From an uncultured Bacilli bacterium (GTDB taxonomy: Bacteria; Bacillota_I; Bacilli_A; RF39; UBA660), in contig CALVSV010000122.1 in the NCBI GenBank assembly GCA_944359595.1, positions 1 through 5,991 of the forward strand: a stretch of 5,991 bases of DNA, given 5' to 3'. The notes beneath the pieces are model-generated. The model saw only the letters and a list, made by a program, of their open reading frames with translations. It did no database searches and had not been told where the DNA came from. The position numbers were made by a program, and so were the translations under genes. Every line of letters begins with the position of its first letter. Position 1 is the first letter of the stretch. Positions 1 to 5,916 of this stretch are shown piece after piece.

Positions 1-231
1 ATAAATGTTAATGATTTTATAAATGATAATTTTGATAAATTATCTAAATTATTAATTCATAAAATTGTAGTGGAAAATATTTATTATAACGAAAAAAAAA
101 TAGTTCTTGATATATATATAAATATTTTAAATATTAAGTATATGTGGGATTATAATAATTTTACCTACATTAAGCAGTTATGTAGTCACAATGAAGATAA
201 TGACAGCTATAATAGCGATAGAGTCTGGTAA
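1..231 (+). CDS. C-terminal end of a probable large serine recombinase (partial, 5' end outside window)
   Basis: The frame starting at base 1 is open to the TAA at 229-231 (76 residues), with no stop in between. Residues about 13-41 read as an amphipathic stretch followed by LLIHKIVVENIYY and then KKIVLDIYINI. A 'L-I-x-K-I-V-V, short turn, I-x-I-x-I' ending is, from memory, the usual C-terminal signature of large serine recombinases/resolvases of Firmicutes. The catalytic N-terminal domain is off the window, so the call rests on this tail only. The last 15 or so codons (from about 187) overlap dacB in another frame, so the recombinase would finish inside host-gene sequence. A nine-A run at 92-100 lies in the frame. 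Alternative: a chance open frame or a degraded dacB 5' end; the latter fits poorly because no signal peptide or D-x-x-T/S-G strand is visible. Confidence 0.5.
   Translation: MNVNDFINDNFDKLSKLLIHKIVVENIYYNEKKIVLDIYINILNIKYMWDYNNFTYIKQLCSHNEDNDSYNSDRVW
184..191. other. Putative attachment junction of an element inserted in dacB
   Basis: DacB-like coding begins at about 188 (T-M-K-I-M-T-A), immediately 3' of where the codon for the catalytic Ser of SxxK should be. The codon in that position (185-187) is GTC, Val. To the left the DacB frame reaches a stop at 128-130 and shows no DacB similarity, while the recombinase-like frame is open. The change of identity over a few bases is what an att site between an integrated element and its target gene looks like. 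The exact crossover cannot be fixed without the other end. This is inference from the abrupt break. Confidence 0.4.
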
Positions 232-1096
232 ATTAGATGAGATTGTTGAAATTGATGATACTGTGTTTAATGCATATGGATCAGGAATATATATAAAGCC
301 GGGAGAAAATATGTACTTATTAGATATGGTTTATGGTCTTATGCTAAGAAGCGGTAATGATGCAGCTGTAATGATAGCTAAACATGTTAGTGGAAGTATC
401 GATAAATTTGTTGAATCTATGAATAGTAAAGCTAAAAAGATAGGAATGAAAAATACAAAATTTTGTAACCCACACGGCTTAGATGAAGAATGTGAAAATA
501 TTTCGACAAGTAATGACATGGCTTTGTTATCCAGTTATGCAATAAACAATGAAATATATAAAAAAATTGTCGGGACTAAATCATATACTGTATCCACAAA
601 TAAAAATACATATGTGTGGAAAAATAAAAATAAATTGCTAAATATGTATGAATTCGCAACTGGAGGTAAAACGGGATTTACGAAAAAAGCTAGAAGAACA
701 TTAGTAACTAACGCTAGTAAAAATAATTTAAATATAAGTATTGTAACTTTAAATGACGGTGATGATTTTGATGATCATAAAAATACATATGAAGATATAT
801 TTAATTCATATACAAAATATCGTATATTAAATAAAAATACGTTTAATGTAAATGACAAAAATTATAAAAATAAAGTATATATTAAAAATGATTATTATTA
901 TACAGTAACTGATGATGAGAAAGACAACATAGAAATAGAGATAAAACTAAATAAAAATAATATTAAAAATAATGTAGTTGGTGTTGTTAATGTAAAATTT
1001 AATAATAAAGTTGTTCATAAAGAAAATATATATTTAAAAGTTATTGAAGATAAAGAAAAAAGTATATTAGATAAGATACTAGGTTGGTTTAAATGA
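191..1096 (+). CDS. dacB: D-alanyl-D-alanine carboxypeptidase DacB (sporulation PBP5*), 3' part lacking the catalytic Ser and signal peptide
   Basis: This is a low-molecular-weight penicillin-binding protein that trims the terminal D-Ala from peptidoglycan stem peptides; with SpmA/SpmB next to it, it is the sporulation paralogue that sets cortex cross-linking. Visible are TMKIMTAIIAIESG (normally just after the active Ser), SGN at residues 54-56, NPHGL at 93-97, KTG at 160-162, a C-terminal beta domain, and a final amphipathic helix (ILDKILGWFK) for membrane attachment. The SxxK Ser would lie two residues before the first Met, but that position is Val (GTC). The signal peptide and first strands are missing too, roughly 60-80 residues compared with full-length family members. 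The ATG at 191 has no Shine-Dalgarno sequence and is probably not a real start. The remaining 300 codons are intact, which argues against an old pseudogene. The stop overlaps the spmA start (ATGA). Confidence 0.88.
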   Translation: MKIMTAIIAIESGKLDEIVEIDDTVFNAYGSGIYIKPGENMYLLDMVYGLMLRSGNDAAVMIAKHVSGSIDKFVESMNSKAKKIGMKNTKFCNPHGLDEECENISTSNDMALLSSYAINNEIYKKIVGTKSYTVSTNKNTYVWKNKNKLLNMYEFATGGKTGFTKKARRTLVTNASKNNLNISIVTLNDGDDFDDHKNTYEDIFNSYTKYRILNKNTFNVNDKNYKNKVYIKNDYYYTVTDDEKDNIEIEIKLNKNNIKNNVVGVVNVKFNNKVVHKENIYLKVIEDKEKSILDKILGWFK

Positions 1097-1671
1097 TAAA
1101 TTATATTTGGGCTTTTATAATTATTGCAAGTATACTTTATTCATTTGTTACTGGTAATTATAAAATAATAAATAATGAAATATTAATATCTTCAAAAACT
1201 TGTATAGATTTAATTTTAAAGTTATTCCCAATGATAGCTTTATGGAATGGAATTGTTACGATTGCGAATAAAAGTGGACTATTAAATAAATTTGCGCTTC
1301 TTATATCACCAATATTGTCTAAGTTGTTTAAAAATATTCCTAAAGAAAGTAATGCAATAGGATATATAGCTAGCAATATAGCAGTTAATATGTTTGGACT
1401 TGGATCAGCAGCAACCCCACTTGGTTTAAAAGCGATGAAGGAACTACAAAAATATAATAAAAATAAAGATGAAGCATCAGATGAAATGATTACATTTTTA
1501 GTTTTAAATACAATTGGGATTACACTTATACCGACAACGGTTATTTCTTTGCGATTATCAAACGGGAGTAGTGATGCCTCTTGTATAGTTTTAACTAGTA
1601 TATTATCTACTTTTATTTCAGCCATATTTGGTTTATTATTAGATTATCATTTTAGAAAAAAAAGGAAGTGA
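1093..1671 (+). CDS. spmA: Spore maturation protein SpmA
   Basis: This is an integral membrane protein of 192 residues, close to the length of B. subtilis SpmA. SpmA and SpmB are required for normal dehydration of the spore core, with DacB encoded in the same operon; their transported substrate is not established. The sequence shows several hydrophobic segments and the conserved NMFGLGSAATPLG block at residues 99-111, typical of the nucleoside-recognition/Gate domain family to which SpmA belongs. The C-terminus is basic (HFRKKRK) and probably cytoplasmic. The start ATG overlaps the dacB stop by 4 bp (ATGA), so translation is probably coupled to dacB. If dacB is split by an inserted element, the native promoter upstream of dacB is also separated from spmA. 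Confidence 0.93.
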   Translation: MINYIWAFIIIASILYSFVTGNYKIINNEILISSKTCIDLILKLFPMIALWNGIVTIANKSGLLNKFALLISPILSKLFKNIPKESNAIGYIASNIAVNMFGLGSAATPLGLKAMKELQKYNKNKDEASDEMITFLVLNTIGITLIPTTVISLRLSNGSSDASCIVLTSILSTFISAIFGLLLDYHFRKKRK

Positions 1672-1675
1672 TAAT

Positions 1676-2191
1676 ATTAATATATCTAATTTGATTATAC
1701 CATTATTAGTATTATTTATTATAATTTATGGAATAATAAAAAAAGTAAATGTGTATGATACTTTTGTTGATGGGGCTAAAGAAGGCGTAGAAATGGGGTT
1801 GTCACTATTTCCTTATATTTTAGGAATGATACTTGCAACTAATATATTATTAAAAAGTGGATTATTAGATGCAATGTTAGAATTATTAGCTCCTATTTTT
1901 AATTTTTTTCACTTTCCTAAAGAATTATTCCCTTTAGCTTTTATTAGATCAATATCTGGATCAGCATCTATTTCCACATTAAATATGATTTTATCAACGT
2001 ATGGTGCAGACTCCTTTATTGGAAAAGTTGCGTCTACCATGCAAGGTAGTACTGATACAACAATATATATAATTACTTTATACTTTGGAAGTATTGGTAT
2101 AAAAAAAACAAGACATGCACTTAAAGCAGGGTTGTTTGCAGACTTGATTAGTATTATTGCTAGTGTAATTATGGTAAAATTATTGTTATAA
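1676..2191 (+). CDS. spmB: Spore maturation protein SpmB, probably starting at a rare ATT codon
   Basis: This membrane protein is the partner of SpmA in spore core dehydration. Family blocks seen are VYDTFVDGAKEG near the N-terminus, SGSAS, and ASTMQGSTDTT at residues 119-129, followed by TLYFGSIGIKKTRHALKAGL. No ATG is present at the 5' end. An in-frame TTG at 1691 lies about 20 bases after the best Shine-Dalgarno (AGGAAGTG, 1663-1670) and would cut the usual N-terminal 'ISxxxIP' residues. ATT at 1676, five bases after that site, gives (M)NISNLIIPLL and 171 residues, near the ~178 of B. subtilis SpmB. Alternatively a GTG at 1668, overlapping the spmA stop as GTGA, would be in frame if one base were missing from the sequence. 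The identity is firm; the start is uncertain, with 1691 the conservative choice. Confidence 0.9.
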   Translation: MNISNLIIPLLVLFIIIYGIIKKVNVYDTFVDGAKEGVEMGLSLFPYILGMILATNILLKSGLLDAMLELLAPIFNFFHFPKELFPLAFIRSISGSASISTLNMILSTYGADSFIGKVASTMQGSTDTTIYIITLYFGSIGIKKTRHALKAGLFADLISIIASVIMVKLLL

Positions 2192-2194
2192 ATG

Positions 2195-2223
2195 TAGAAA
2201 ATATAATTTTTTTTTGATATACT
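2195..2223 (+). promoter_or_regulatory. Probable sigma-A-type promoter with extended -10
   Basis: TATACT at 2218-2223 is preceded by TGA, giving the extended -10 form TGNTATACT. TAGAAA at 2195-2200 lies 17 bases upstream and matches TTGACA at four of six positions. It sits in the short gap after spmB, about 30 bases before the next start codon. In such AT-rich DNA a chance match is possible. A sporulation sigma factor could be used instead, but I do not see a convincing -35 for sigma-E. Confidence 0.5.
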
Positions 2224-2252
2224 ATATATAGTTGATTAGAGAGGTAATTATT

Positions 2253-3368
2253 ATGTTTAAAGATAAAAAGAAAATCATTTTATTATCATTGTCAATACTT
2301 GTTGTAATAATAATTGTAATTGTTGTTATATCATTATTATTTTCAAATAAAAAAATCACCTTTGAAGAATTGGAAAGTAGAATGAAAACTGCTGCCCAAG
2401 TATATTATGATACTAATAAAAAATTCTTGCCTACTATGGATGGTGATGTTGTTGAAGTAACATTGAATAAACTTATAAAAGAAGAATATTTGGATCCAAT
2501 AGAAGACTTGATTGGTAAAGAAGTAAAATGTCAAGGAGAAGTTGTAGTTAAAAATGTTGACGGCAAATATTCATATATACCTTTTTTAGATTGTGGTAAA
2601 GATTATACAACAATAGAATTATATAATAAATTATTAGAAGATAATCCAACTGTTACAGAAAATAAAGGTTTATATGTAATAAATAATGATTATGTTTTTA
2701 GAGGTGAAGTTGAAAATAACTATATAAGAATAAATGGATATTTATGGCGTATTATAGGAATTGATTCAAATAGTAATGTTAAATTAATATATGCTGATGA
2801 GCCAACTAGTAGTGTATACGACGATAGATATAATTCTGAAAGAGAATCTAATTATGGTAAAAATGATTATAAAATAAGTAGATTATACGAATCATTAAAT
2901 GAATTCATGTCAAATGAAGAAATAATAACTCCAGACTTTAAGGCATTGCTGTCAAAAATTAATGCATGTATTGGTGGTCGTGATATAAATAATGAAGATA
3001 ATACTATGGCGGGTGAATGTGCAACTACTTTACCTGATCAATATGCAACGTTTATTACGTTAAGCGAATATATAAATGCAAGTTTAGATACAGCTTGTAA
3101 AACACCATCAAATTATGAATGTCAAAATTATAATTATTTATCTACTTTTGAAAATATAGGATCGTGGTGGAGTATTACACCTGATATAAATACATCATAT
3201 AATGCTTATCAAATATCATCATATGGTACTATGAAACTTTCCTCTTGTTTTAATCTGGCAGATGTAAGACCAATAGTATATTTATCAACAGATGCAATAT
3301 ATAGAGGTGGAACTGGAACAATTGAAGATCCATATGTAATATTTAGTGAAGATAAAAATGTAGAATAA
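2253..3368 (+). CDS. Membrane-anchored extracellular protein of unknown function
   Basis: The 371-residue protein has a short basic N-terminus (KDKKK), one strongly hydrophobic segment at about residues 8-30 and a long polar remainder, so it is probably held in the membrane with its body outside. ATG 2253 is chosen because GAGAGG at 2239-2244 lies eight bases upstream; the TTG at 2232 has no such site. After the membrane segment there is a helical stretch with MKTAAQVYYDTNKKFLP, then a Cys pair (C93, C114) around beta-rich sequence. A second module starts at LWRII (W165) and ends in DVRPIVYLS, a Gly-rich turn GGTGT and DPYVI. Seven cysteines in all suggest disulfides; there is no lipobox and no catalytic motif I recognise. 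From memory, similar modules occur in surface proteins of uncultured Bacilli, some pilin-like, but I cannot assign a family. It has its own likely promoter and need not be a sporulation gene. Confidence 0.85.
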   Translation: MFKDKKKIILLSLSILVVIIIVIVVISLLFSNKKITFEELESRMKTAAQVYYDTNKKFLPTMDGDVVEVTLNKLIKEEYLDPIEDLIGKEVKCQGEVVVKNVDGKYSYIPFLDCGKDYTTIELYNKLLEDNPTVTENKGLYVINNDYVFRGEVENNYIRINGYLWRIIGIDSNSNVKLIYADEPTSSVYDDRYNSERESNYGKNDYKISRLYESLNEFMSNEEIITPDFKALLSKINACIGGRDINNEDNTMAGECATTLPDQYATFITLSEYINASLDTACKTPSNYECQNYNYLSTFENIGSWWSITPDINTSYNAYQISSYGTMKLSSCFNLADVRPIVYLSTDAIYRGGTGTIEDPYVIFSEDKNVE

Positions 3369-3413
3369 AATTATTAAATTTAATCCATAATAATATTGGA
3401 GGTATTTAATAAT

Positions 3414-3575
3414 ATGAAAAGCAAAGATCAAAAAATCGAATGCAATGTTGAAAGTTGTAAACATTTAGATTGTGAGTGTAATAGATGTAATTTAAAAAGT
3501 ATTAAAGTTACATGCATGAACGAAGAAGAAAGTACAATGGACAACACAGTTTGTAGTAGTTATGAAGAAAAATAA
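3414..3575 (+). CDS. Small Cys-rich DUF1540 protein (53 residues)
   Basis: This short gene starts at ATG 3414, ten bases after a strong GGAGGT (3398-3403), and ends at TAA 3573-3575. The product has seven cysteines, C10, C15, C20, C22, C25, C34 and C47, in the layout I-x-C-N-V-x-x-C-x(4)-C-x-C-x-x-C, then IKV and a final T-V-C-S-S-Y. This matches the DUF1540 family of small Firmicute proteins, which often occur beside sporulation genes; the Cys spacing suggests metal binding, although the function is unknown. There is no signal peptide. It follows the surface-protein gene by 45 bases and probably shares its transcript, which then stops at the hairpin covering the end of this gene. Confidence 0.85.
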   Translation: MKSKDQKIECNVESCKHLDCECNRCNLKSIKVTCMNEEESTMDNTVCSSYEEK

Positions 3576-3603
3576 ATTATTTTTGATTTATTTTTCTTTT
3601 TGT
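3565..3603 (+). terminator. Rho-independent-type terminator after the DUF1540 gene
   Basis: A perfect 13-bp inverted repeat (3565-3577 with 3586-3598) encloses an 8-base loop and runs into a T-rich tract (TTT then TGTCATTTTT). The left arm covers the last codons and stop of the DUF1540 gene. The stem is almost all A-T with only one G-C pair, so it is weak, but the symmetry and T-tract are clear. It separates the transcript to its left from the next gene cluster. Confidence 0.6.
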
Positions 3604-3628
3604 CATTTTTAATGTATATGAATATATT
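3600..3628 (+). promoter_or_regulatory. Probable sigma-A-type promoter for the downstream cluster
   Basis: TTGTCA at 3600-3605 and TATATT at 3623-3628 are separated by 17 bases, each one mismatch from consensus. The -35 lies in the T-tract of the preceding terminator, so termination and re-initiation are packed into about 60 bases. The predicted start near 3635 would fall within the Shine-Dalgarno of the next gene, leaving an extremely short leader; that spacing lowers confidence. Confidence 0.5.
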
Positions 3629-3644
3629 ATTATAGGTGAAGTAT

Positions 3645-3935
3645 ATGAAAAACAAAAAAATAATAATGCTTAATTCTATAGATGATAAATTATGTTTACC
3701 AGTATATGAATTAAATAATTATATGGAATATTATAAATTGAATTTAGCAAGTAAAGAAAATATTAAAAACAACAACAACAATTTATGTTATTTATTACCT
3801 TGTGATACACAAATATATGAATATTTATATAAAGATAAGATTATCAAGTTAGAATATGTTGTTGAAAATGTATATTTAATTAATAGCGATTATAAAGAAA
3901 AAATATTAAAATATAAAAATAAATTTAATAATTAA
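3645..3935 (+). CDS. Unknown 96-residue protein
   Basis: No family is recognised. ATG 3645 is preceded by AGGTGA (3634-3639) at five bases; the GTG at 3636 lies inside that site and is not likely the start. The product is soluble, without signal peptide or membrane segment, and is rich in Asn, Lys and Tyr. It contains two Cys in the central region (LCYLLPC) plus one near the N-terminus, and a run of five Asn encoded by (AAC)4 then AAT at 3768-3782. It is the first gene of a cluster leading to ylmC/ymxH-, spoVID- and ysxE-like genes with similar leaders, so a sporulation role is possible from context only. Confidence 0.7.
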   Translation: MKNKKIIMLNSIDDKLCLPVYELNNYMEYYKLNLASKENIKNNNNNLCYLLPCDTQIYEYLYKDKIIKLEYVVENVYLINSDYKEKILKYKNKFNN

Positions 3936-3960
3936 TAATATAATTTAATAGGTGAAGTGT

Positions 3961-4197
3961 ATGCATTTGTCTGAATTACAAGAAAAAGAAATAGTAAGTT
4001 TAAATGATGGAAAAAAACTAGGTAAAATTATTGATGTAGAAATAATTGATAATAAAATAATTAACTTACTTATAGAACCTAAAAGATACTTCTTTAATAT
4101 ATTTAAAAAAAGTGATGATATATTGTTACATTGGAGCTCTATAGAAAAAATAGGTGAAGATGTTATATTAATTAACAATAAAAAGAATAATATTTAA
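3961..4197 (+). CDS. YlmC/YmxH family PRC-barrel sporulation protein
   Basis: The 78-residue protein begins MHLSELQEKEIVSLNDGKKLG and has the family order: LSELQ, D-G-x-x-L-G-x-I-x-D, a beta strand pair, a variable FFNIFKK loop, then a Trp-x-x-I-x-K-I-G-E-D-V-I-L ending. This is the compact PRC-barrel fold of YlmC/YmxH proteins, which are conserved in spore formers and expressed in the mother cell in Bacillus; their biochemical role is not established. Length is as usual for the family. ATG 3961 is chosen over the in-frame GTG at 3952 because AGGTGA (3950-3955) sits five bases before it and family members start at M-x-L-S-E-L. It lies 25 bases after the previous gene. Confidence 0.85.
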   Translation: MHLSELQEKEIVSLNDGKKLGKIIDVEIIDNKIINLLIEPKRYFFNIFKKSDDILLHWSSIEKIGEDVILINNKKNNI

Positions 4198-4228
4198 AAA
4201 CTTTAATATAATTTATTGAGGTGAAGAT

Positions 4229-4954
4229 ATGAATCAATTAATTCCATTTAAAAAAGACATTATTTTTAAAACAAAAATAAACGATATAACTAGTATATCG
4301 CTAGAACATAATATTCAAATTAAAGATAGAACAGTATTTTTAGAATTTATAATTAGTGGAGATTATAAGATGACTGAGGCAAGTACTATCAAGGAAAACT
4401 TTGAATATAAATTGCCATTTGAAATAAATATTGATGAAAAATATGATATTTCAGAAATAGATGTGGATATAGATGACTTTTATTATGAAGTTATTAATAA
4501 TGAAATATTAAGAATAAATATTTCTGTATTGCTGGATAATTTAACTATAAATAAGAATAACGAAGTAAAAATTGAAGAAATAAAATTAAATGAATTTTCT
4601 AGTGATATTAAAAATAGCATATTAGATTTAGAAGAAAACGAGGATAAAGAAGATGAAATTATTTTTAATGATGAACGAAAAGAGGATAATAAAATGTTAG
4701 AAGAAGAAAATACAATTATTGAAGAAAATAATAAAGTGGAAGAATCTGATAATAAAGAAATAATTAATAGTTTATTTAATAATATTGTTGATGAAGAAAC
4801 TTTTAAAACATATCATGTATATATTATGCGTGAAGAAGATACTTTAGAAAGTGTATTAATAAAATACAATGTTACTAAAGAAACTTTAGAAGAATATAAT
4901 AATTTAGATAATATAAAAATTGGGGATAAAATAATAATACCAAATATAGACTAA
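4229..4954 (+). CDS. spoVID: SpoVID-like spore coat morphogenetic protein with C-terminal LysM
   Basis: In B. subtilis SpoVID lets the coat layers encase the forespore, binding SpoIVA and, through its LysM domain, peptidoglycan precursor. Here residues about 1-120 are a beta-rich domain beginning IPFKKDIIFKTKINDITSISLEH and including a VFLEFIISGDYK strand, like the SpoVID N-terminal domain. A very acidic low-complexity linker at about 135-180 follows, and a LysM domain spans residues 195-239, ending IKIGDKIIIPN. At 241 residues it is less than half the B. subtilis protein (about 575), the linker being much shorter. GAGGTGA (4218-4224) precedes ATG 4229. The downstream ysxE-like gene starts two bases after the stop, the same pair order as in Bacillus, which strongly supports the call. 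Confidence 0.85.
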   Translation: MNQLIPFKKDIIFKTKINDITSISLEHNIQIKDRTVFLEFIISGDYKMTEASTIKENFEYKLPFEINIDEKYDISEIDVDIDDFYYEVINNEILRINISVLLDNLTINKNNEVKIEEIKLNEFSSDIKNSILDLEENEDKEDEIIFNDERKEDNKMLEEENTIIEENNKVEESDNKEIINSLFNNIVDEETFKTYHVYIMREEDTLESVLIKYNVTKETLEEYNNLDNIKIGDKIIIPNID

Positions 4955-4956
4955 TC

Positions 4957-5847
4957 ATGTCACTTGAATTTAGAAATATATTACATGAACATAATATAGT
5001 CCCCAAAAAATATACTATAAGAAAAAACGCAACAATAATAAATAGCGATAACGGAAGTTATGTTTTAAAAAAAAGTAACAATAATATTAAAAAATTACAA
5101 CAATACTTAACATCAAGAAACTTTGAATATTTTCCAAAATTAATAGATAATAATATAAGAAATAACTATTCTATATATGAATATATAAATGATATTGATA
5201 CACCAAAAGAGCAAAAAGCACAAGACATTATACATCTAATAACTTTATTACATAACAAAACTACATTTTATAAAGAAATTTCATCTGATGATTACAAAAA
5301 AATATATGAAGATTTAAAAAAAGAATTGGACTATATATATAATTATTATTCTGATTTAGTATTAATAGCAGAAAAAAATGTATATATGAGTCCTAAAGAA
5401 TATTTATTGGCAAGAAATATAACAAAAATATATTCTGCCATATTTTATTGTAACAACAAATTAGATACACTACTAGAAATTACAAAAGAAAAAACAAAAC
5501 AAAGAGTTGTTACGCTACATAATAATTTAGAACTTGATCATTTATTAAGGGATAATAATATACCATATTTAATAAGTTGGGATAAATCACGTATAGATTT
5601 ACCAATATATGATTTTTATATTTTTTTTACAAAGCATTGTTTAGAATTAGATTTTAATAGTCTATTTAAATATTATAATAGTAAGTATCCACTATTAGAA
5701 GAAGAAATAACATTATTATTCATACTAATATCAATACCAAAAAAAATATCGTATGACGATAACGAGCTGAAATCATGTATGGAAATCAGAAAAATGTTAG
5801 ATTATTTATATAAAGCAGAGTCATTAATTAACGAATATTCTAAATAA
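4957..5847 (+). CDS. ysxE: YsxE/CotS-family spore coat-associated kinase-fold protein
   Basis: The 296-residue protein has the aminoglycoside-phosphotransferase-like kinase fold of the YsxE/CotS group, spore coat-associated proteins of unknown substrate. Visible are an N-lobe strand with Lys (GSYVLKK, K38/K39), an inter-lobe YEYIND, the catalytic-loop equivalent HNNLELDHLL starting at H188, and ISWD at 206-209 followed by RIDLPIYDF (D214, D219) in the metal-binding/DFG position. The catalytic loop reads H-N-N where active members have H-G-D, so phosphotransfer may be lost or the family may differ at this site. ATG 4957 is two bases after the spoVID stop with no Shine-Dalgarno sequence of its own, implying translational coupling. 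Next downstream is the rRNA promoter, with no clear terminator between. Confidence 0.85.
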   Translation: MSLEFRNILHEHNIVPKKYTIRKNATIINSDNGSYVLKKSNNNIKKLQQYLTSRNFEYFPKLIDNNIRNNYSIYEYINDIDTPKEQKAQDIIHLITLLHNKTTFYKEISSDDYKKIYEDLKKELDYIYNYYSDLVLIAEKNVYMSPKEYLLARNITKIYSAIFYCNNKLDTLLEITKEKTKQRVVTLHNNLELDHLLRDNNIPYLISWDKSRIDLPIYDFYIFFTKHCLELDFNSLFKYYNSKYPLLEEEITLLFILISIPKKISYDDNELKSCMEIRKMLDYLYKAESLINEYSK

Positions 5848-5880
5848 TTATATTTTTTCAAAAAAAAGGGCAAAAAAGTA
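5848..5880 (+). promoter_or_regulatory. A/T-rich tract upstream of the rRNA promoter, UP-element-like
   Basis: The bases immediately upstream of the -35 consist of alternating T and A tracts (TTTTTT, AAAAAAAA, AAAAAA) with one GGGC interruption. This is the position and composition of an UP element contacted by the RNA polymerase alpha subunit at rRNA promoters. Because the whole window is A/T-rich, composition alone is weak evidence. Confidence 0.35.
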
Positions 5881-5910
5881 TTGACAAGAGTAGTAGAGAC
5901 ATGATATATT
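5881..5910 (+). promoter_or_regulatory. Ribosomal RNA operon promoter
   Basis: A perfect -35 TTGACA (5881-5886) and TATATT (5905-5910) preceded by TGA, an extended -10, are 18 bases apart. Transcription should start near 5917. The locally higher GC and the antitermination motif just downstream identify it as an rrn promoter. It is the strongest promoter match in the window. Confidence 0.85.
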
Positions 5911-5916
5911 AGATGC

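Noticed and set aside
100..191. dacB could be made continuous with the left frame by deleting C187, giving C-S-T-M-K.
   Set aside because: The deletion does restore an SxxK-like Ser, but the frame to its left shows no D-x-x-T/S-G strand, no correct spacing and no signal peptide, and instead has a recombinase-like end. A simple frameshift does not explain it; I keep it only as an alternative.
331..519. Reverse-strand open frames at 331-519, 1158-1625, 2343-2534 and 3945-4178.
   Set aside because: Each lies opposite a well-supported + strand gene, has no plausible ribosome site or family, and is explained by codon bias in the real gene.
2207..2215. Nine-T run as a terminator for spmB.
   Set aside because: No stem precedes it; it lies in the spacer of the proposed promoter.
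3768..3782. (AAC)4 repeat as a phase-variation tract.
   Set aside because: It is a short trinucleotide repeat, so changes would not shift the frame; it just encodes Asn.
5849..5867. TTTTTTC followed by AAAAAAAA after ysxE as a terminator hairpin.
   Set aside because: The arms are adjacent with almost no loop and there is no following T-tract.
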